DNA of 42,519 bases from Opitutia bacterium. Its GTDB lineage: Bacteria > Verrucomicrobiota > Verrucomicrobiia > Opitutales > Opitutaceae. Below the pieces are notes generated by a model that saw only the letters and a list, made by a program, of their open reading frames with translations, made no database searches and was not told the origin of the DNA. Positions within the stretch are counted from its first letter, which is position 1. Every line of letters starts with the position of its first letter. A program made the translations under genes and the position numbers. The stretch is taken from assembly GCA_947453695.1 (NCBI GenBank), contig CANGHW010000032.1:1-42519 (forward strand), written 5' to 3'. Below are positions 7,698-16,175 of the stretch, piece by piece.

Positions 7698-8818
7698 AAC
7701 GCGTGCAGCTCAACCCACGCCCCGACTGGCGCGAAAAAGCCGAGGCCCTCGGCTTCAGCTACCATACCCACGAGTCCGGCCCGTATTGGGACGAGAGTGC
7801 GCACTACGTTTTCTCGTCGCGCGAGATCGACGAACTCGAGGCTGCCGCCAATACCCTCCATCAGCTCTGCCTCGACGCCGCACAGGTTGTGATCGATCGC
7901 GGCTGGTGGTCTCGTCTCGGCCTTCCCGCGCACGCCGTGCCCGCCATTCTCGATTCATGGAACCGCGACGATCCGAGCCTCTACGGCCGCTTCGACCTCG
8001 CCTACGACGGCGCCTCCGCGCCGAAGCTCCTAGAATACAACGCCGACACCCCGACCGCCCTCATCGAAGCGGCCGTCGTGCAGTGGTATTGGCTGCAAGA
8101 GTGCTTCCCCTCGTCCGATCAGTTCAACTCCATCCACGAGCGCCTGATCGACGCGTGGCGCAACATCGGGGCCGGCCGCGTCCATTTCGCCGCGGTGCCC
8201 GATCTGCCCGAGGACACGCAAACGATCACCTACCTTATGGACACCTGCCAGCAGGCCGGTTTCCAGACGCATGCACTCGCCATCGAAGCGCTCGGTTGGG
8301 ATAGCAGCACCTCCGCCTTCGTCGACCAAACCGACGCCCCCATCAGCGCACTCTTCAAACTCTATCCGTGGGAGTGGCTCTGGCAGGAGTCCTTTGCCGA
8401 ACATATCCCTTGCGCCAAAAATCTCTTCATCGAGCCGCCCTGGAAACTCCTGCTGAGCAACAAGGGCCTGCTGCCAATCTTGTGGGAGCTGAATCCCGGC
8501 CACCCCAATCTCCTCCCGGCTTTCACCACCGCCGACGCGTCGCTCGGGGGTAACTACGCGCGCAAACCTCTGTTCAGCCGCGAGGGCGCCAACGTCACCC
8601 TTGTCGAGCGTGGCGCAACCGTGGAGGAAAACGGCGGCGACTACGGCGCCGAAGGATTCATCTACCAAGCACTCGCGCCCATTCCAAATTTCGACGGCCA
8701 CCGCCCCGTCTGCGGCGTCTGGATCGTAAACCACGAGGCCTGCGGCCTCGGGCTCCGCGAAGACACACGCCGCATCACCGGCAACCTCAGCCGCTTCGTC
8801 CCGCACCGGATGGCGTAA
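7694..8818 (+). CDS. Glutathionylspermidine-synthase-family ATP-grasp protein (YgiC-like)
   Basis: A 374-residue protein, close to the about 386 residues of E. coli YgiC. The family motifs are LLEYNADTPTALIEAAVVQW, ALFKLYPWEWLW, FIEPPWKLLLSNKGLLPILW, LPAFTTA and YARKPLFSREGANV, followed by the C-terminal YIYQ-type block (GFIYQALAP). The fold is the ATP-grasp synthetase domain of GspS without its amidase half. YgiC homologs do not reliably make glutathionylspermidine and their true substrates are not settled, so only an amide-bond-forming ATP-dependent ligase is inferred. It is the last gene of a coupled trio and faces msrQ convergently, with a palindrome between them. Confidence 0.88.
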   Translation: MKRVQLNPRPDWREKAEALGFSYHTHESGPYWDESAHYVFSSREIDELEAAANTLHQLCLDAAQVVIDRGWWSRLGLPAHAVPAILDSWNRDDPSLYGRFDLAYDGASAPKLLEYNADTPTALIEAAVVQWYWLQECFPSSDQFNSIHERLIDAWRNIGAGRVHFAAVPDLPEDTQTITYLMDTCQQAGFQTHALAIEALGWDSSTSAFVDQTDAPISALFKLYPWEWLWQESFAEHIPCAKNLFIEPPWKLLLSNKGLLPILWELNPGHPNLLPAFTTADASLGGNYARKPLFSREGANVTLVERGATVEENGGDYGAEGFIYQALAPIPNFDGHRPVCGVWIVNHEACGLGLREDTRRITGNLSRFVPHRMA

Positions 8819-8838
8819 CTGAACTCCGCGTCCTGTAA

Positions 8839-8857
8839 CGGCGGTCTATGACCGCCG
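8839..8857. repeat. Short palindrome between convergent genes
   Basis: Perfect 8-bp stem CGGCGGTC / GACCGCCG with a 3-base loop, lying between the convergent ends of the YgiC-like gene and msrQ. It could act as a terminator for either strand but lacks a T run. It resembles the dispersed palindromic repeats seen elsewhere in this window. Confidence 0.5.
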
Positions 8858-8867
8858 ATCTCCCTCC

Positions 8868-9512
8868 TTACGACGCTTTGGGGACCACGCGCCCCACCTG
8901 CCGCTGCTTCCACACCCGCGCAATTTCAAGCAACGCCAGCGGCACAAAAATCCACAACACCTGTAGCGGAAAAATCTTCCGCGCCGCAGCTTGGTGATAG
9001 GCCACCAAGCCAGCGGCCACGTAAGCGAGCCGGTGGAGGTTTTTCCACCGCTTGCCACCCAGCCACTTGATCGCCGCGTTCGGACTCGTCACCGCGAGTA
9101 AGAGCAAAATCGTAAACGCAATGAGCCCCGTGAGCTGAAACGGCTTGCTCACCACCGCACGGAAAATGTCCGGGATAAACGACACATCCAGCCCGCCTTC
9201 GTAGACAAAATGCGTCGTCACATGCAGCGCCGCGTAGACAAACGCCGCCACGCCCACGAGCCGCCGGTGACGGTTCACTGCCTGTGCCACACCCCACTTC
9301 GGCCACAGCACCCGCAGCGGCGTAAACGCCAGCACAACCGCCAACACCACACACGCCACGAAACCAAAATGGTGCAGCAGGTATTTCAGCGCATCAGCCG
9401 TCACACTCGGATCCGGCCGCACAAAGATCGGCCACAGCGGCCACAGCCCCGGCAGCACGAGCAGCGTCCAGACCGCCGCCTTCGAGCGAAGAATTTTTTC
9501 GAGGAAAAGCAT
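8868..9512 (-). CDS. msrQ: MsrQ, heme-binding membrane subunit of the MsrPQ methionine sulfoxide reductase
   Basis: A 214-residue inner-membrane protein of the ferric-reductase-like (YedZ) family. About six hydrophobic helices contain the conserved histidines of the family (HHFGFVACV, HRRLVGVAAFVYAALHVTTHF, HRLAYVAAGLVAYHQ), which hold b-type heme. In the MsrPQ system it passes electrons from the cytoplasm or quinone pool to MsrP in the periplasm, allowing repair of oxidised methionine in envelope proteins. It lies 59 bases downstream of msrP in the same direction, the standard order. The spacer between the two genes is filled with palindromes. Length and motifs are normal, so it is probably functional. 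Confidence 0.92.
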   Translation of the reverse strand: MLFLEKILRSKAAVWTLLVLPGLWPLWPIFVRPDPSVTADALKYLLHHFGFVACVVLAVVLAFTPLRVLWPKWGVAQAVNRHRRLVGVAAFVYAALHVTTHFVYEGGLDVSFIPDIFRAVVSKPFQLTGLIAFTILLLLAVTSPNAAIKWLGGKRWKNLHRLAYVAAGLVAYHQAAARKIFPLQVLWIFVPLALLEIARVWKQRQVGRVVPKAS

Positions 9513-9568
9513 GGGAGCGCGGGCCTTCGGCCCGCCATGGGGGAAGCGGGCGGGACGCCCGCGCTCCC
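9513..9568. repeat. Nested palindromic repeat between msrP and msrQ
   Basis: Two perfect 7-bp hairpins (GCGGGCC/GGCCCGC at 9519-9535 and GCGGGCG/CGCCCGC at 9546-9562) lie inside a larger perfect inverted repeat, GGGAGCGCGGGC pairing with GCCCGCGCTCCC (9513-9524 with 9557-9568). This is a REP-like element filling the spacer of the msrPQ operon, and it could lower msrQ expression relative to msrP. Confidence 0.75.
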
Positions 9569-9571
9569 GCC

Positions 9572-10531
9572 TCAGTAAAATTTCTTTAGATCCATCCCCG
9601 CATAGAGCGAGGCGACCTGCTTGTCGTAGCCGTTAAACATCAGCGTCCGCTGCCGGCCACCGAGTCCGCCGCCGATCACGCGCTCGCTCGCCTGCGACCA
9701 GCGCGGATGATCCACCGTCGGGTTTACATTCGCGTAGAAACCATACTCACGCGCCTGCATCGCTTCCCACGTGCCGCGCGGCTGCTTGGCCGTCAGCTCG
9801 ATCTTCACGATCGATTTGATGTTCTTGAAACCATACTTCCACGGCACCACAAGCCGCAGCGGCGCGCCGTTCTGATTCGGGATCGGTTTCCCATAAATTC
9901 CCGTCGCGATAAACGACAGCTCGTGCATCGCCTCGTCGAGCCGCAGACCCTCGACGTATGGATACTCGAGATTTCCTTCGCGCTGGCCCGGCGCGCTCTT
10001 CGGATCGTTGAACGTGTAAAACTTCACGAACTTCGCATCCGCCTTCGGTCCGGCCAGCGCGAGCAGTTTGGAGAGCTGAAAGCCGTCCCACGGAATCACC
10101 ATCGACCAGGCCTCGACGCAGCGGAATCGGTAAACGCGCTGCTCGATGCCGCCGACTTTTCCGATCATGTCGTTCACCTCGATTTTGATCGGCGTATCGA
10201 CCAAGCCGGAAATCTCCACCGTCCACGGATCGGTTTTCCATCCCCGATTCGCCAGCTCCCGCGGCTCGTCCTTACCAGTGCCAAATTCGTAGAAATTATT
10301 GTAGCTCGTGATCGCGTCGTAGGCCGTCGGCTTGAGCGCGGCATCGTGAAACGCCGGATTGAGCTTCGTCGGAAACCCTGCCGTCGCGCCCATCGCCTGA
10401 CGCGCCCCGAGGGCCACGGCCGTGATGCCGAGGGCCTTCAGGAAGTCGCGGCGTTTCGAGAGATGGTAGAGCGACTCGGAGGTGACAGCGGACTCGGGCA
10501 ATTCCCAGTCCTTGGGCGTGCGAATATGCAT
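9572..10531 (-). CDS. msrP: MsrP, molybdopterin catalytic subunit of periplasmic methionine sulfoxide reductase
   Basis: A 319-residue protein that reduces methionine sulfoxide in periplasmic proteins. It carries a twin-arginine signal (KRRDFLKALGITAVALG, residues 26-42), expected because the molybdenum cofactor is inserted before export. The sulfite-oxidase fold follows, with molybdenum-ligating C138 in YRFRCVEAWSMVIPW. Other family blocks are FVKFYTFND, YVEGLRLDEAMHEL, QNGAPLRLVVPWKYGFKNIK and FYANVNPTVDHPRWSQASER. Its redox partner MsrQ follows directly. A TonB receptor gene starts upstream in the same direction, leaving 87 bases between them, but no functional link is known. Confidence 0.95.
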   Translation of the reverse strand: MHIRTPKDWELPESAVTSESLYHLSKRRDFLKALGITAVALGARQAMGATAGFPTKLNPAFHDAALKPTAYDAITSYNNFYEFGTGKDEPRELANRGWKTDPWTVEISGLVDTPIKIEVNDMIGKVGGIEQRVYRFRCVEAWSMVIPWDGFQLSKLLALAGPKADAKFVKFYTFNDPKSAPGQREGNLEYPYVEGLRLDEAMHELSFIATGIYGKPIPNQNGAPLRLVVPWKYGFKNIKSIVKIELTAKQPRGTWEAMQAREYGFYANVNPTVDHPRWSQASERVIGGGLGGRQRTLMFNGYDKQVASLYAGMDLKKFY

Positions 10532-10618
10532 AGCGGTGTGGGGATAAGAGTGGGGACGCGACGAATTATTCCGACAACCGGCAAAAATGCGAGCGCAGGC
10601 GCAGGAGTTTCGGTCGCG

Positions 10619-12805
10619 TTACCACGCTCCCCGCAACCCGCCGAGCAATAGCCGCGGCGTCCCCACATTCACCACCCCATCCGCACTGCGCCCCGTCTCG
10701 ACGCGCGCATTTGTAAGATTTTCGAGTGTGAGAAACACCGTGAGATGCTTCGTTAGCGGCCTGGTCACGCCGAGATCGGCGACCACCACTTCGCCGAGCT
10801 TCAACAGATTTTCGTCGTCCTCGAACTGCCGCCCGATCCACCGCAGGCGCGGGGTAAATGTCACCTGACCCGGCACACGCCACGTCGCCCCAAGCGTCGC
10901 ACTGCGCCGCGGCACCTGCGCGACTTGCTTGCCGACCAGCGTGGGCGCCACCACTGCCCGGCGCACCGTCGCGTCGTTGAAGAGCGCTGCCGCATTGAAT
11001 GAAAACTCTGCTGACGCATTCCACGTCGCCGAGAGTTCGACGCCCTGCGTGCGCATGCGATCGAGATTGAGCCGCTGCCGCCCGAGCCCACCCGCTGCAA
11101 GCGCGCCCACAATCGGAAACGTGCCCGGCCCGCGCGCGATCGTCACGTTACCCACGGCATCGCGAAGGTCGTTCCAGAAGGCGGTCGCGCCGAAGGTGAG
11201 AAGGGGCTGCGACGCCTGCAGCGGGATTGATTGTAAGCGGATCGTCCCATCGGGGAGCGTAGTCTGGGGAATTACAAATGGCGGCCGAAAGAGTGCCACC
11301 CACTCCGCCCCTACCTCCCCCGTTGTCACCTTCTCGGTCCGTAGCTCCGCATTCGCCTCGGTGACATTCGCCCCCTGCCGAAACGGCCGGTAAAGTTCAT
11401 TCAGCGTCGGCCGCCGAAACGCTTGCTGTGCATTCGCGCGCACCCGCCACGCCATCGCCGGCGTCCACACGAGTCCCGCGCTGGGACTGAACGCCGTGCC
11501 GTCGCGGTTTGCATAGTGATCGTCGCGCGAAGCCACCCCAGTCGTGCGATCGGATTCGCGCCTGTGGCCGTCGGTCTCATCCCATGCGTTTACCCTCAAC
11601 CCTACCGTCCCGCGCACGCCATCCACCAGTCGAAGCTCGTGCAGTGCAAACACCCCGAGGTCCGCCTGTTTCCCGCCCGCGACGCGCAGCCGCGTGAAGT
11701 TTCCGGCCACCAAGGCAAAAAACTCCCGCGTCTCGCCCTGCGCCGTGCGCGCATCGGTTCCGACGCTCGTGCGCGCGCCGCCCGCATGCCGCCACGTCCC
11801 AGTCCACGCCGCGCCCAACGTCTTCGCCGGCACCGAAAACTGGTCGCTCGCCGGCGTCTCCGCCGTGCGCGTGGCGTTCACGCCGCTGAAGGTGCTCGAG
11901 AAGCCCTGATCCTGCGCGTAGCCCGTCGCCTTCCACGCGAATCCGTCCGTCGGTTGCCCCGCAAATTCCACCGCCAGCGCCCGCTCGCGCGTGCCGTTGC
12001 GCTGGTAGGGCGTCCCATTGCCACGCTGTTCCTCGTAGTTCCGAAATGCCGCACTCCACGCGAGCTTGTCTCCAAGGGATTGCCGCCAGCGGAGATTCAA
12101 CAAGGTGTGCCGGCTCCACGCCGCCACGTCGATCGGGCCGCGGCGCTCGGGCGCGACCAGCGCGAACCCGTCCGTCGCGAACACCTGCGCGCCCACATCA
12201 AAGGTTCCCAGCGTGCCCGGCTGCGTGTGCGCCACTTCCGCGCTACGTGTTCCGTAGTCACCGAGCGTCACATTGGCCGACGTGGTTTGCTTCGAGGGTT
12301 GCCGCGTGAGGATCTGCACGACGCCGCCCAGCGCGGCATTGCCCCAGGCGCTCGCGCCGCCACCGGGCACGACTTCGACGCGGGCCAGGTTTTCCCGCGC
12401 CACCTTGGTCCACGCCACCCAGCCGCCGAAGGAATCGTTGAGCGGCACGCCGTCGAGCAAGACCAACGACCGGCTCGCCCCGCTCGGACCTAGGCCGCGC
12501 AACGAGACGCCCTGCGCCGTGGGATTCGCCGAAAAACTGTCGCTGCGGCGAAACAGACTGAAGCCCGGCACAGCCCGCAGCGCCCCGTCGAGCGTCGCCG
12601 TGGGGGCGTTCCGCAGCATCTCGGCCTCAAAGCTCCGCACCGAAACCGCCACGTGTTCGGCCGGCTGCGGCGTGCGCGACGCCGTGATCACCTCCGTTGG
12701 CAACAAGGTCGCCTCACTTCCGGACAGCGCGGGCGCCACACCCACTGTCGCGCCGGCGACCGAGAGAGAGACCAGAGAAAGACAGGAAGAGAGGCGGTTG
12801 GTCAC
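10619..12805 (-). CDS. TonB-dependent outer-membrane receptor
   Basis: An outer-membrane beta-barrel importer of 728 residues from the GTG chosen here. The exported N-terminus is followed by a TonB-box-like LLPTEVITASRTPQ. The plug domain contains LDGALRAVPGFSLFRRSD, GVSLRGLGPSGASRSLVLLD, GVPLNDSFGGWV and VEVVPGGGASAWGNAALGG. The barrel contains FRRPTLNELYRPFRQG, and the C-terminal strand TPRLLLGGLRGAW ends in an aromatic as expected. The ligand is unknown; the general look resembles BtuB/siderophore-type receptors. The start is uncertain: an in-frame ATG at 12908-12910 would add 35 residues, but the segment after the GTG (VTNRLSSCLSLVSLSVAGAT) is a plausible signal peptide. It is divergent from the 646-residue repeat protein gene. 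Confidence 0.9.
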   Translation of the reverse strand: MTNRLSSCLSLVSLSVAGATVGVAPALSGSEATLLPTEVITASRTPQPAEHVAVSVRSFEAEMLRNAPTATLDGALRAVPGFSLFRRSDSFSANPTAQGVSLRGLGPSGASRSLVLLDGVPLNDSFGGWVAWTKVARENLARVEVVPGGGASAWGNAALGGVVQILTRQPSKQTTSANVTLGDYGTRSAEVAHTQPGTLGTFDVGAQVFATDGFALVAPERRGPIDVAAWSRHTLLNLRWRQSLGDKLAWSAAFRNYEEQRGNGTPYQRNGTRERALAVEFAGQPTDGFAWKATGYAQDQGFSSTFSGVNATRTAETPASDQFSVPAKTLGAAWTGTWRHAGGARTSVGTDARTAQGETREFFALVAGNFTRLRVAGGKQADLGVFALHELRLVDGVRGTVGLRVNAWDETDGHRRESDRTTGVASRDDHYANRDGTAFSPSAGLVWTPAMAWRVRANAQQAFRRPTLNELYRPFRQGANVTEANAELRTEKVTTGEVGAEWVALFRPPFVIPQTTLPDGTIRLQSIPLQASQPLLTFGATAFWNDLRDAVGNVTIARGPGTFPIVGALAAGGLGRQRLNLDRMRTQGVELSATWNASAEFSFNAAALFNDATVRRAVVAPTLVGKQVAQVPRRSATLGATWRVPGQVTFTPRLRWIGRQFEDDENLLKLGEVVVADLGVTRPLTKHLTVFLTLENLTNARVETGRSADGVVNVGTPRLLLGGLRGAW

Positions 12806-12985
12806 AGAGATGCAGAACGAGAGAGAGACGAACCTCCGAGGGCAAGGGAGCGCTGTTTTCCATGTTGCCCGGTCAACCCTCTCCACCCGCCTCCTGCCCC
12901 ACTCTGTCACCCTGCGCGATTTGGCTCGGCAACCGGGCGGGCATTTGGGATGGCTCTTCGCTCATCCCCTACCAAACCATTTTCT

Positions 12986-14926
12986 ATGTCACTCTGGGAA
13001 TATAAGGTCATCACCAGCGGGAAAGGTGGCTTCGCCACGCCCGCGATGCTGGAGAAATTTCTCAACGATCTCGGCCGCGACGAGTGGGAGATCATCGAAT
13101 ATCACTCCACGCCCGACAATCTCCTCGCGTTTACGGGCCTCGCCCGTCGCTCCACGCAGCGCGATTGGACGCTCGCCGACGCCGCCGCCGCCGCGGCCAA
13201 GGCCGAAGCCGAAAAACTCCGCGCCGAGTTTGCCGCCAAGTTCGAGTCCGCCACCCGCCCTGCGCCCGCGGCCGCCGAGGCCCCGCCGGCCAGCTTCCTT
13301 GAGGAAAAGGCCGCCCCCGAAGATGGCTTCCGCAAGCCTGTCGACACCTCCCGCGATGACGATCCCGAGTCGCACGAAGAACCGAAGGACGATTGGGACA
13401 AGCTGACCGCTTCCGAGGAAGAGGAACTTCCGGTTTTCTTCGACGCCATCAAGCCCCACCTGCGCCGCAATCAGCGTGGCGCCGGCATGAGTGTCGGCAC
13501 CGACTACCTCGCCAAGAAATGGGACCAGTCCGAAGACGACATCAAGGGCGCCCTCCTCGAGTGCGGTTTCGTGATGCCCGTCGACGAAGACTCCCGGCCC
13601 GAATACGTCGAATACGACGGCGATCTCTATTGGCTGAACATCAACCGCCGCGGCGAACTCTGGATCAACACCAAGGAAAAACCGCGCCCCGTCTTCCGCA
13701 ATGTGAAGGCCACGCGCGTCGAGCAACCCGCTGAAGAGCCCAAGCCCGAGCCAGCCGCCCCGGCCCCTGATGCGCCGCAGGCCAAACCGCACTTCGAGCC
13801 CCGCAGCCGCGCTGAGCGCGACGCTTCCGCCCCGGCCGCTCCCGCCGCCCAGGTCTCCGCCGACGCTCCCGCCAGCACGGATGCCGCGGCCTCCGACGCC
13901 TCAGTTGCTGCGTCCGCTCCGGCCGCGCCCGCCGCCCCGGCGGACACTTCCGGCGCCGCGCTCCCGCCCGGCATCGAACTCCTCGCCAAGATCCGCCCGC
14001 TCATGCGTCGCAACCGTCGCGGCCCCGGTGGCTCCGGCAGCGCCAGCTTCCTCGCCCGCGCCTTCAAGCGCCCCGAGGCCGAGCTGATCGCCGCCTTCGT
14101 CGCCCTCGGCCTCCCCTTGCCCGCGCGCCCCAATGACCGCCCCGCTCTCGTCGAACTCGACGGCGATATCTGGTGGATCAATCAGGACTCTCGTGGCGGC
14201 GTCTGGATCAACGGCCGCGAAAAGAAGCCCGGCGAAATCATTCCGCCGCTTGCGCCCGCCGACGCCTCCGCTGCTCCGGCAGCCCCGGCTCCCGCGAACG
14301 ATGCGACTATTGCCTCGTCCGTCGCACCCGCGACCGAAGCCGCTCCGGCCGCGCCCGCTACCGAAGCCGCCCCGGCCCCCACCTCGGATATTGCGCCCGC
14401 CACGGTTACCGAGGCTACACCCACGGCCCCTACACCAGCCGTCATTGAGACGCCCGCGCCCGTTGCCGCGGCCCCTGAGCCCGCTCAGGCCCCCGCACCG
14501 GTAGACCCGGCTCCTGTGATTGAAGCCACGCCCGAACCGGCCGCCGCACCCGCGCCGGCACCTGTCGCCGAAGCTCCCGCGTCGAATCCCGTCCTCGCCG
14601 CCGTCCGCCTCCTCCTGAAGGAAACGAAGACCGGTGCCGTCGCTGGCAAACTCGAGCGCGTCGCCGAAGAGTTGGGCAAGTCCCCCGAGGACTTCCTCGC
14701 CACCCTCGTCGCCGCCGGCCTCAAGATCCCCGACAAGTCTCGCGAAAAACCCGTCTTCGTTCCGCACGCCGGTGAGATCTTCTGGCTCAACCGCAACGCC
14801 AAGGACGAGCTCTGGCTCAACGCCAAGGCCTCGAAATTCGCTGATGGCGAGGACGAGGAAGATGACGACGCCGAAAAGAAATCCGGCAATCGCCGCGGCG
14901 GCCGTTCGCGTCGCAAGGGCGACTGA
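12986..14926 (+). CDS. Protein with three copies of an unrecognised helix-plus-WLN/LWIN domain joined by Ala/Pro linkers
   Basis: A 646-residue, probably cytoplasmic protein (no signal peptide or membrane segment). Residues 1-55 resemble a DUF4177-like alpha/beta unit (YKVIT, then LEKFLNDLGRDEWEIIEY). An Ala/Glu-rich helix follows. Three related domains lie at about 148-231, 330-414 and 534-617. Each has a helical first half, RRNQRG or RRNRRG in the first two copies, and ends with G(D/E)-x-(Y/W/F)W(L/I)N, about six residues, then (L/V)W(I/L)N. The linkers (about 245-328 and 420-532) are almost wholly Ala/Pro/Glu/Thr. The C-terminus is acidic and then basic (RRGGRSRRKGD), suggesting nucleic-acid contact. 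The domain looks like a small winged helix, but this is inference. The ATG chosen directly precedes the conserved-looking start, and a strong terminator follows. I do not recognise a named family. Confidence 0.85.
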   Translation: MSLWEYKVITSGKGGFATPAMLEKFLNDLGRDEWEIIEYHSTPDNLLAFTGLARRSTQRDWTLADAAAAAAKAEAEKLRAEFAAKFESATRPAPAAAEAPPASFLEEKAAPEDGFRKPVDTSRDDDPESHEEPKDDWDKLTASEEEELPVFFDAIKPHLRRNQRGAGMSVGTDYLAKKWDQSEDDIKGALLECGFVMPVDEDSRPEYVEYDGDLYWLNINRRGELWINTKEKPRPVFRNVKATRVEQPAEEPKPEPAAPAPDAPQAKPHFEPRSRAERDASAPAAPAAQVSADAPASTDAAASDASVAASAPAAPAAPADTSGAALPPGIELLAKIRPLMRRNRRGPGGSGSASFLARAFKRPEAELIAAFVALGLPLPARPNDRPALVELDGDIWWINQDSRGGVWINGREKKPGEIIPPLAPADASAAPAAPAPANDATIASSVAPATEAAPAAPATEAAPAPTSDIAPATVTEATPTAPTPAVIETPAPVAAAPEPAQAPAPVDPAPVIEATPEPAAAPAPAPVAEAPASNPVLAAVRLLLKETKTGAVAGKLERVAEELGKSPEDFLATLVAAGLKIPDKSREKPVFVPHAGEIFWLNRNAKDELWLNAKASKFADGEDEEDDDAEKKSGNRRGGRSRRKGD

Positions 14927-14952
14927 GGCGACCCCGGGCGTCTTATTTCCCC

Positions 14953-14980
14953 AAGGGCGGACTTAGGTCCGCCCTTTTTT
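14953..14980 (+). terminator. Strong Rho-independent terminator
   Basis: Perfect 10-bp stem AAGGGCGGAC / GTCCGCCCTT with a TTAG loop followed by a continuous T run, 26 bases after the stop codon of the triple-domain protein gene. Confidence 0.93.
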
Positions 14981-15384
14981 GCGCCCACTCCGCGAGTCAC
15001 GTCATTCGTCCACGCCGAATCCCGGACACCGCACAGGGCGATACCCGGGACTTGGGCAAAATCGAACAATCCATCACGATCGTTGATTTTTAGTTGGTTA
15101 GTTTGGCGCTTCGCCAGCCGCCCCGCTTCCACGGGAAAAAATTCAACAATGATCCTCCCACAGGGGCGACGGACGCGCCGCTCCCGCACCTGGGCGAGGC
15201 TGGCTGACTTCCTATCGTCTGCGGCAATCCTTTGCCGGGCGCAGAGCGCCGTAATTTTCATCCATGAAACCGAGGCAGCCGTCGCTGCGTGAGTTATTAA
15301 TCGGCCCCCCCTGAGCTCCGGTTGACTGTGGGTTTTACTCAATCGTCGGTGCACCCACGCGCCGCCCTCGCGCGTTCCATTCCC
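14981..15384. other. Gene-free stretch before the SDR gene
   Basis: About 400 bases without a convincing gene on either strand. Its base composition is more mixed than the coding neighbours (for example the AT-rich part at 15078-15108). A small hairpin TGGCG-CTT-CGCCA lies near 15109-15121. I looked for RNase P, tmRNA, SRP RNA and tRNA signatures and saw none. It presumably contains the promoter of the following gene; an undetected small RNA is possible. Confidence 0.4.
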
Positions 15385-16152
15385 ATGAGTCTCGCTCCCG
15401 CTTCTCCTTCTCCCGTGGTCTTGATCGCCGGCGTCACCGGCGGCCTCGGCTCCGACCTCGCCCGCCGCCTCACCGCCGCCGGCTGGCAAGTCGCCGGTTA
15501 CGCCCGCTCCACCGAGAAACTCGCCGCGCTGCGCGCCGAACTCCCCGCGCTCTTCACCGTCGAGTGCGACGCCACGCAGTTTGCCCAAGTCGATGCCGCC
15601 GTCGCCGCCACCGTCGCGCACTTCGGCCGCCTTGATGCCTACGTTCACTGCGTCGGCTCGATCTTCCTGAAGGCCGCCCACCTCACCAAACCCGAGGAGT
15701 GGCATCGCGTCCTCGACCTTAACTTAAACTCCGCCTTCTACGGCCTCCGTGCCGCCGTCGGTCCGATGCAGACCCAGGGCGGTGGCTCGATCGTGCTCCT
15801 CAGTTCCGTCGCCGCGCAAGCCGGCCTCCCCGGCCACGAAGCCATCGCCGCCGCCAAGAGCGGGATCAACGGCCTGGTCCTCTCCGCCGCCGCGAGCTAC
15901 GCTCCGCGCAACATCCGCATCAACGCCGTCGCCCCCGGCCTCGTCGACACGCCCCTCGCCGGGCCACTTCTTGCCTCCGAGCAATCGCGCGCGTTCTCGG
16001 AAAAAATGCACCCGCTCGGCCGCGTCGGTCGCCCGGCCAACATCACCAGCCTTCTCGCGTGGCTCCTCACGCCCGAGGCCGACTGGGTCACCGGCCAGAT
16101 CTGGTCTGTCGACGGCGGTCTCGCTCATCTCCGCCCGCGGCCGAAGGCGTAA
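15385..16152 (+). CDS. Short-chain dehydrogenase/reductase-like protein lacking the usual catalytic tyrosine
   Basis: A 255-residue Rossmann-fold protein. The nucleotide-binding motif GVTGGLG (16-22) is normal and suits NAD(P)H. The usual NNAG motif is replaced by HCVG (88-91). S141 in LLSSVAAQ fits the catalytic Ser and K158 in AAAK the catalytic Lys, but the Tyr of YxxxK is Ile154 (HEAIAAAKSG). The C-terminal NAVAPGLVDTP block is typical. A related SDR subgroup with the HEAIAAAK-type segment exists, so this is probably an inherited variant and not damage; reaction and substrate are unknown. The start was chosen because residues upstream of this ATG are not family-like. It converges on the phosphoribosyltransferase gene 23 bases downstream. 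Confidence 0.85.
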   Translation: MSLAPASPSPVVLIAGVTGGLGSDLARRLTAAGWQVAGYARSTEKLAALRAELPALFTVECDATQFAQVDAAVAATVAHFGRLDAYVHCVGSIFLKAAHLTKPEEWHRVLDLNLNSAFYGLRAAVGPMQTQGGGSIVLLSSVAAQAGLPGHEAIAAAKSGINGLVLSAAASYAPRNIRINAVAPGLVDTPLAGPLLASEQSRAFSEKMHPLGRVGRPANITSLLAWLLTPEADWVTGQIWSVDGGLAHLRPRPKA

Positions 16153-16175
16153 GATTTAGATTCTATCCGCTCAGC

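Noticed and set aside
10869-12493. Plus-strand frames opposite the first TonB receptor gene
   Set aside because: Arg/Pro/His-rich shadow translations typical of the opposite strand of GC-rich genes.
14981-15384. Structured RNA gene (RNase P, tmRNA, SRP RNA) in the gap after the terminator
   Set aside because: None of the conserved core sequences of these RNAs could be found on either strand.
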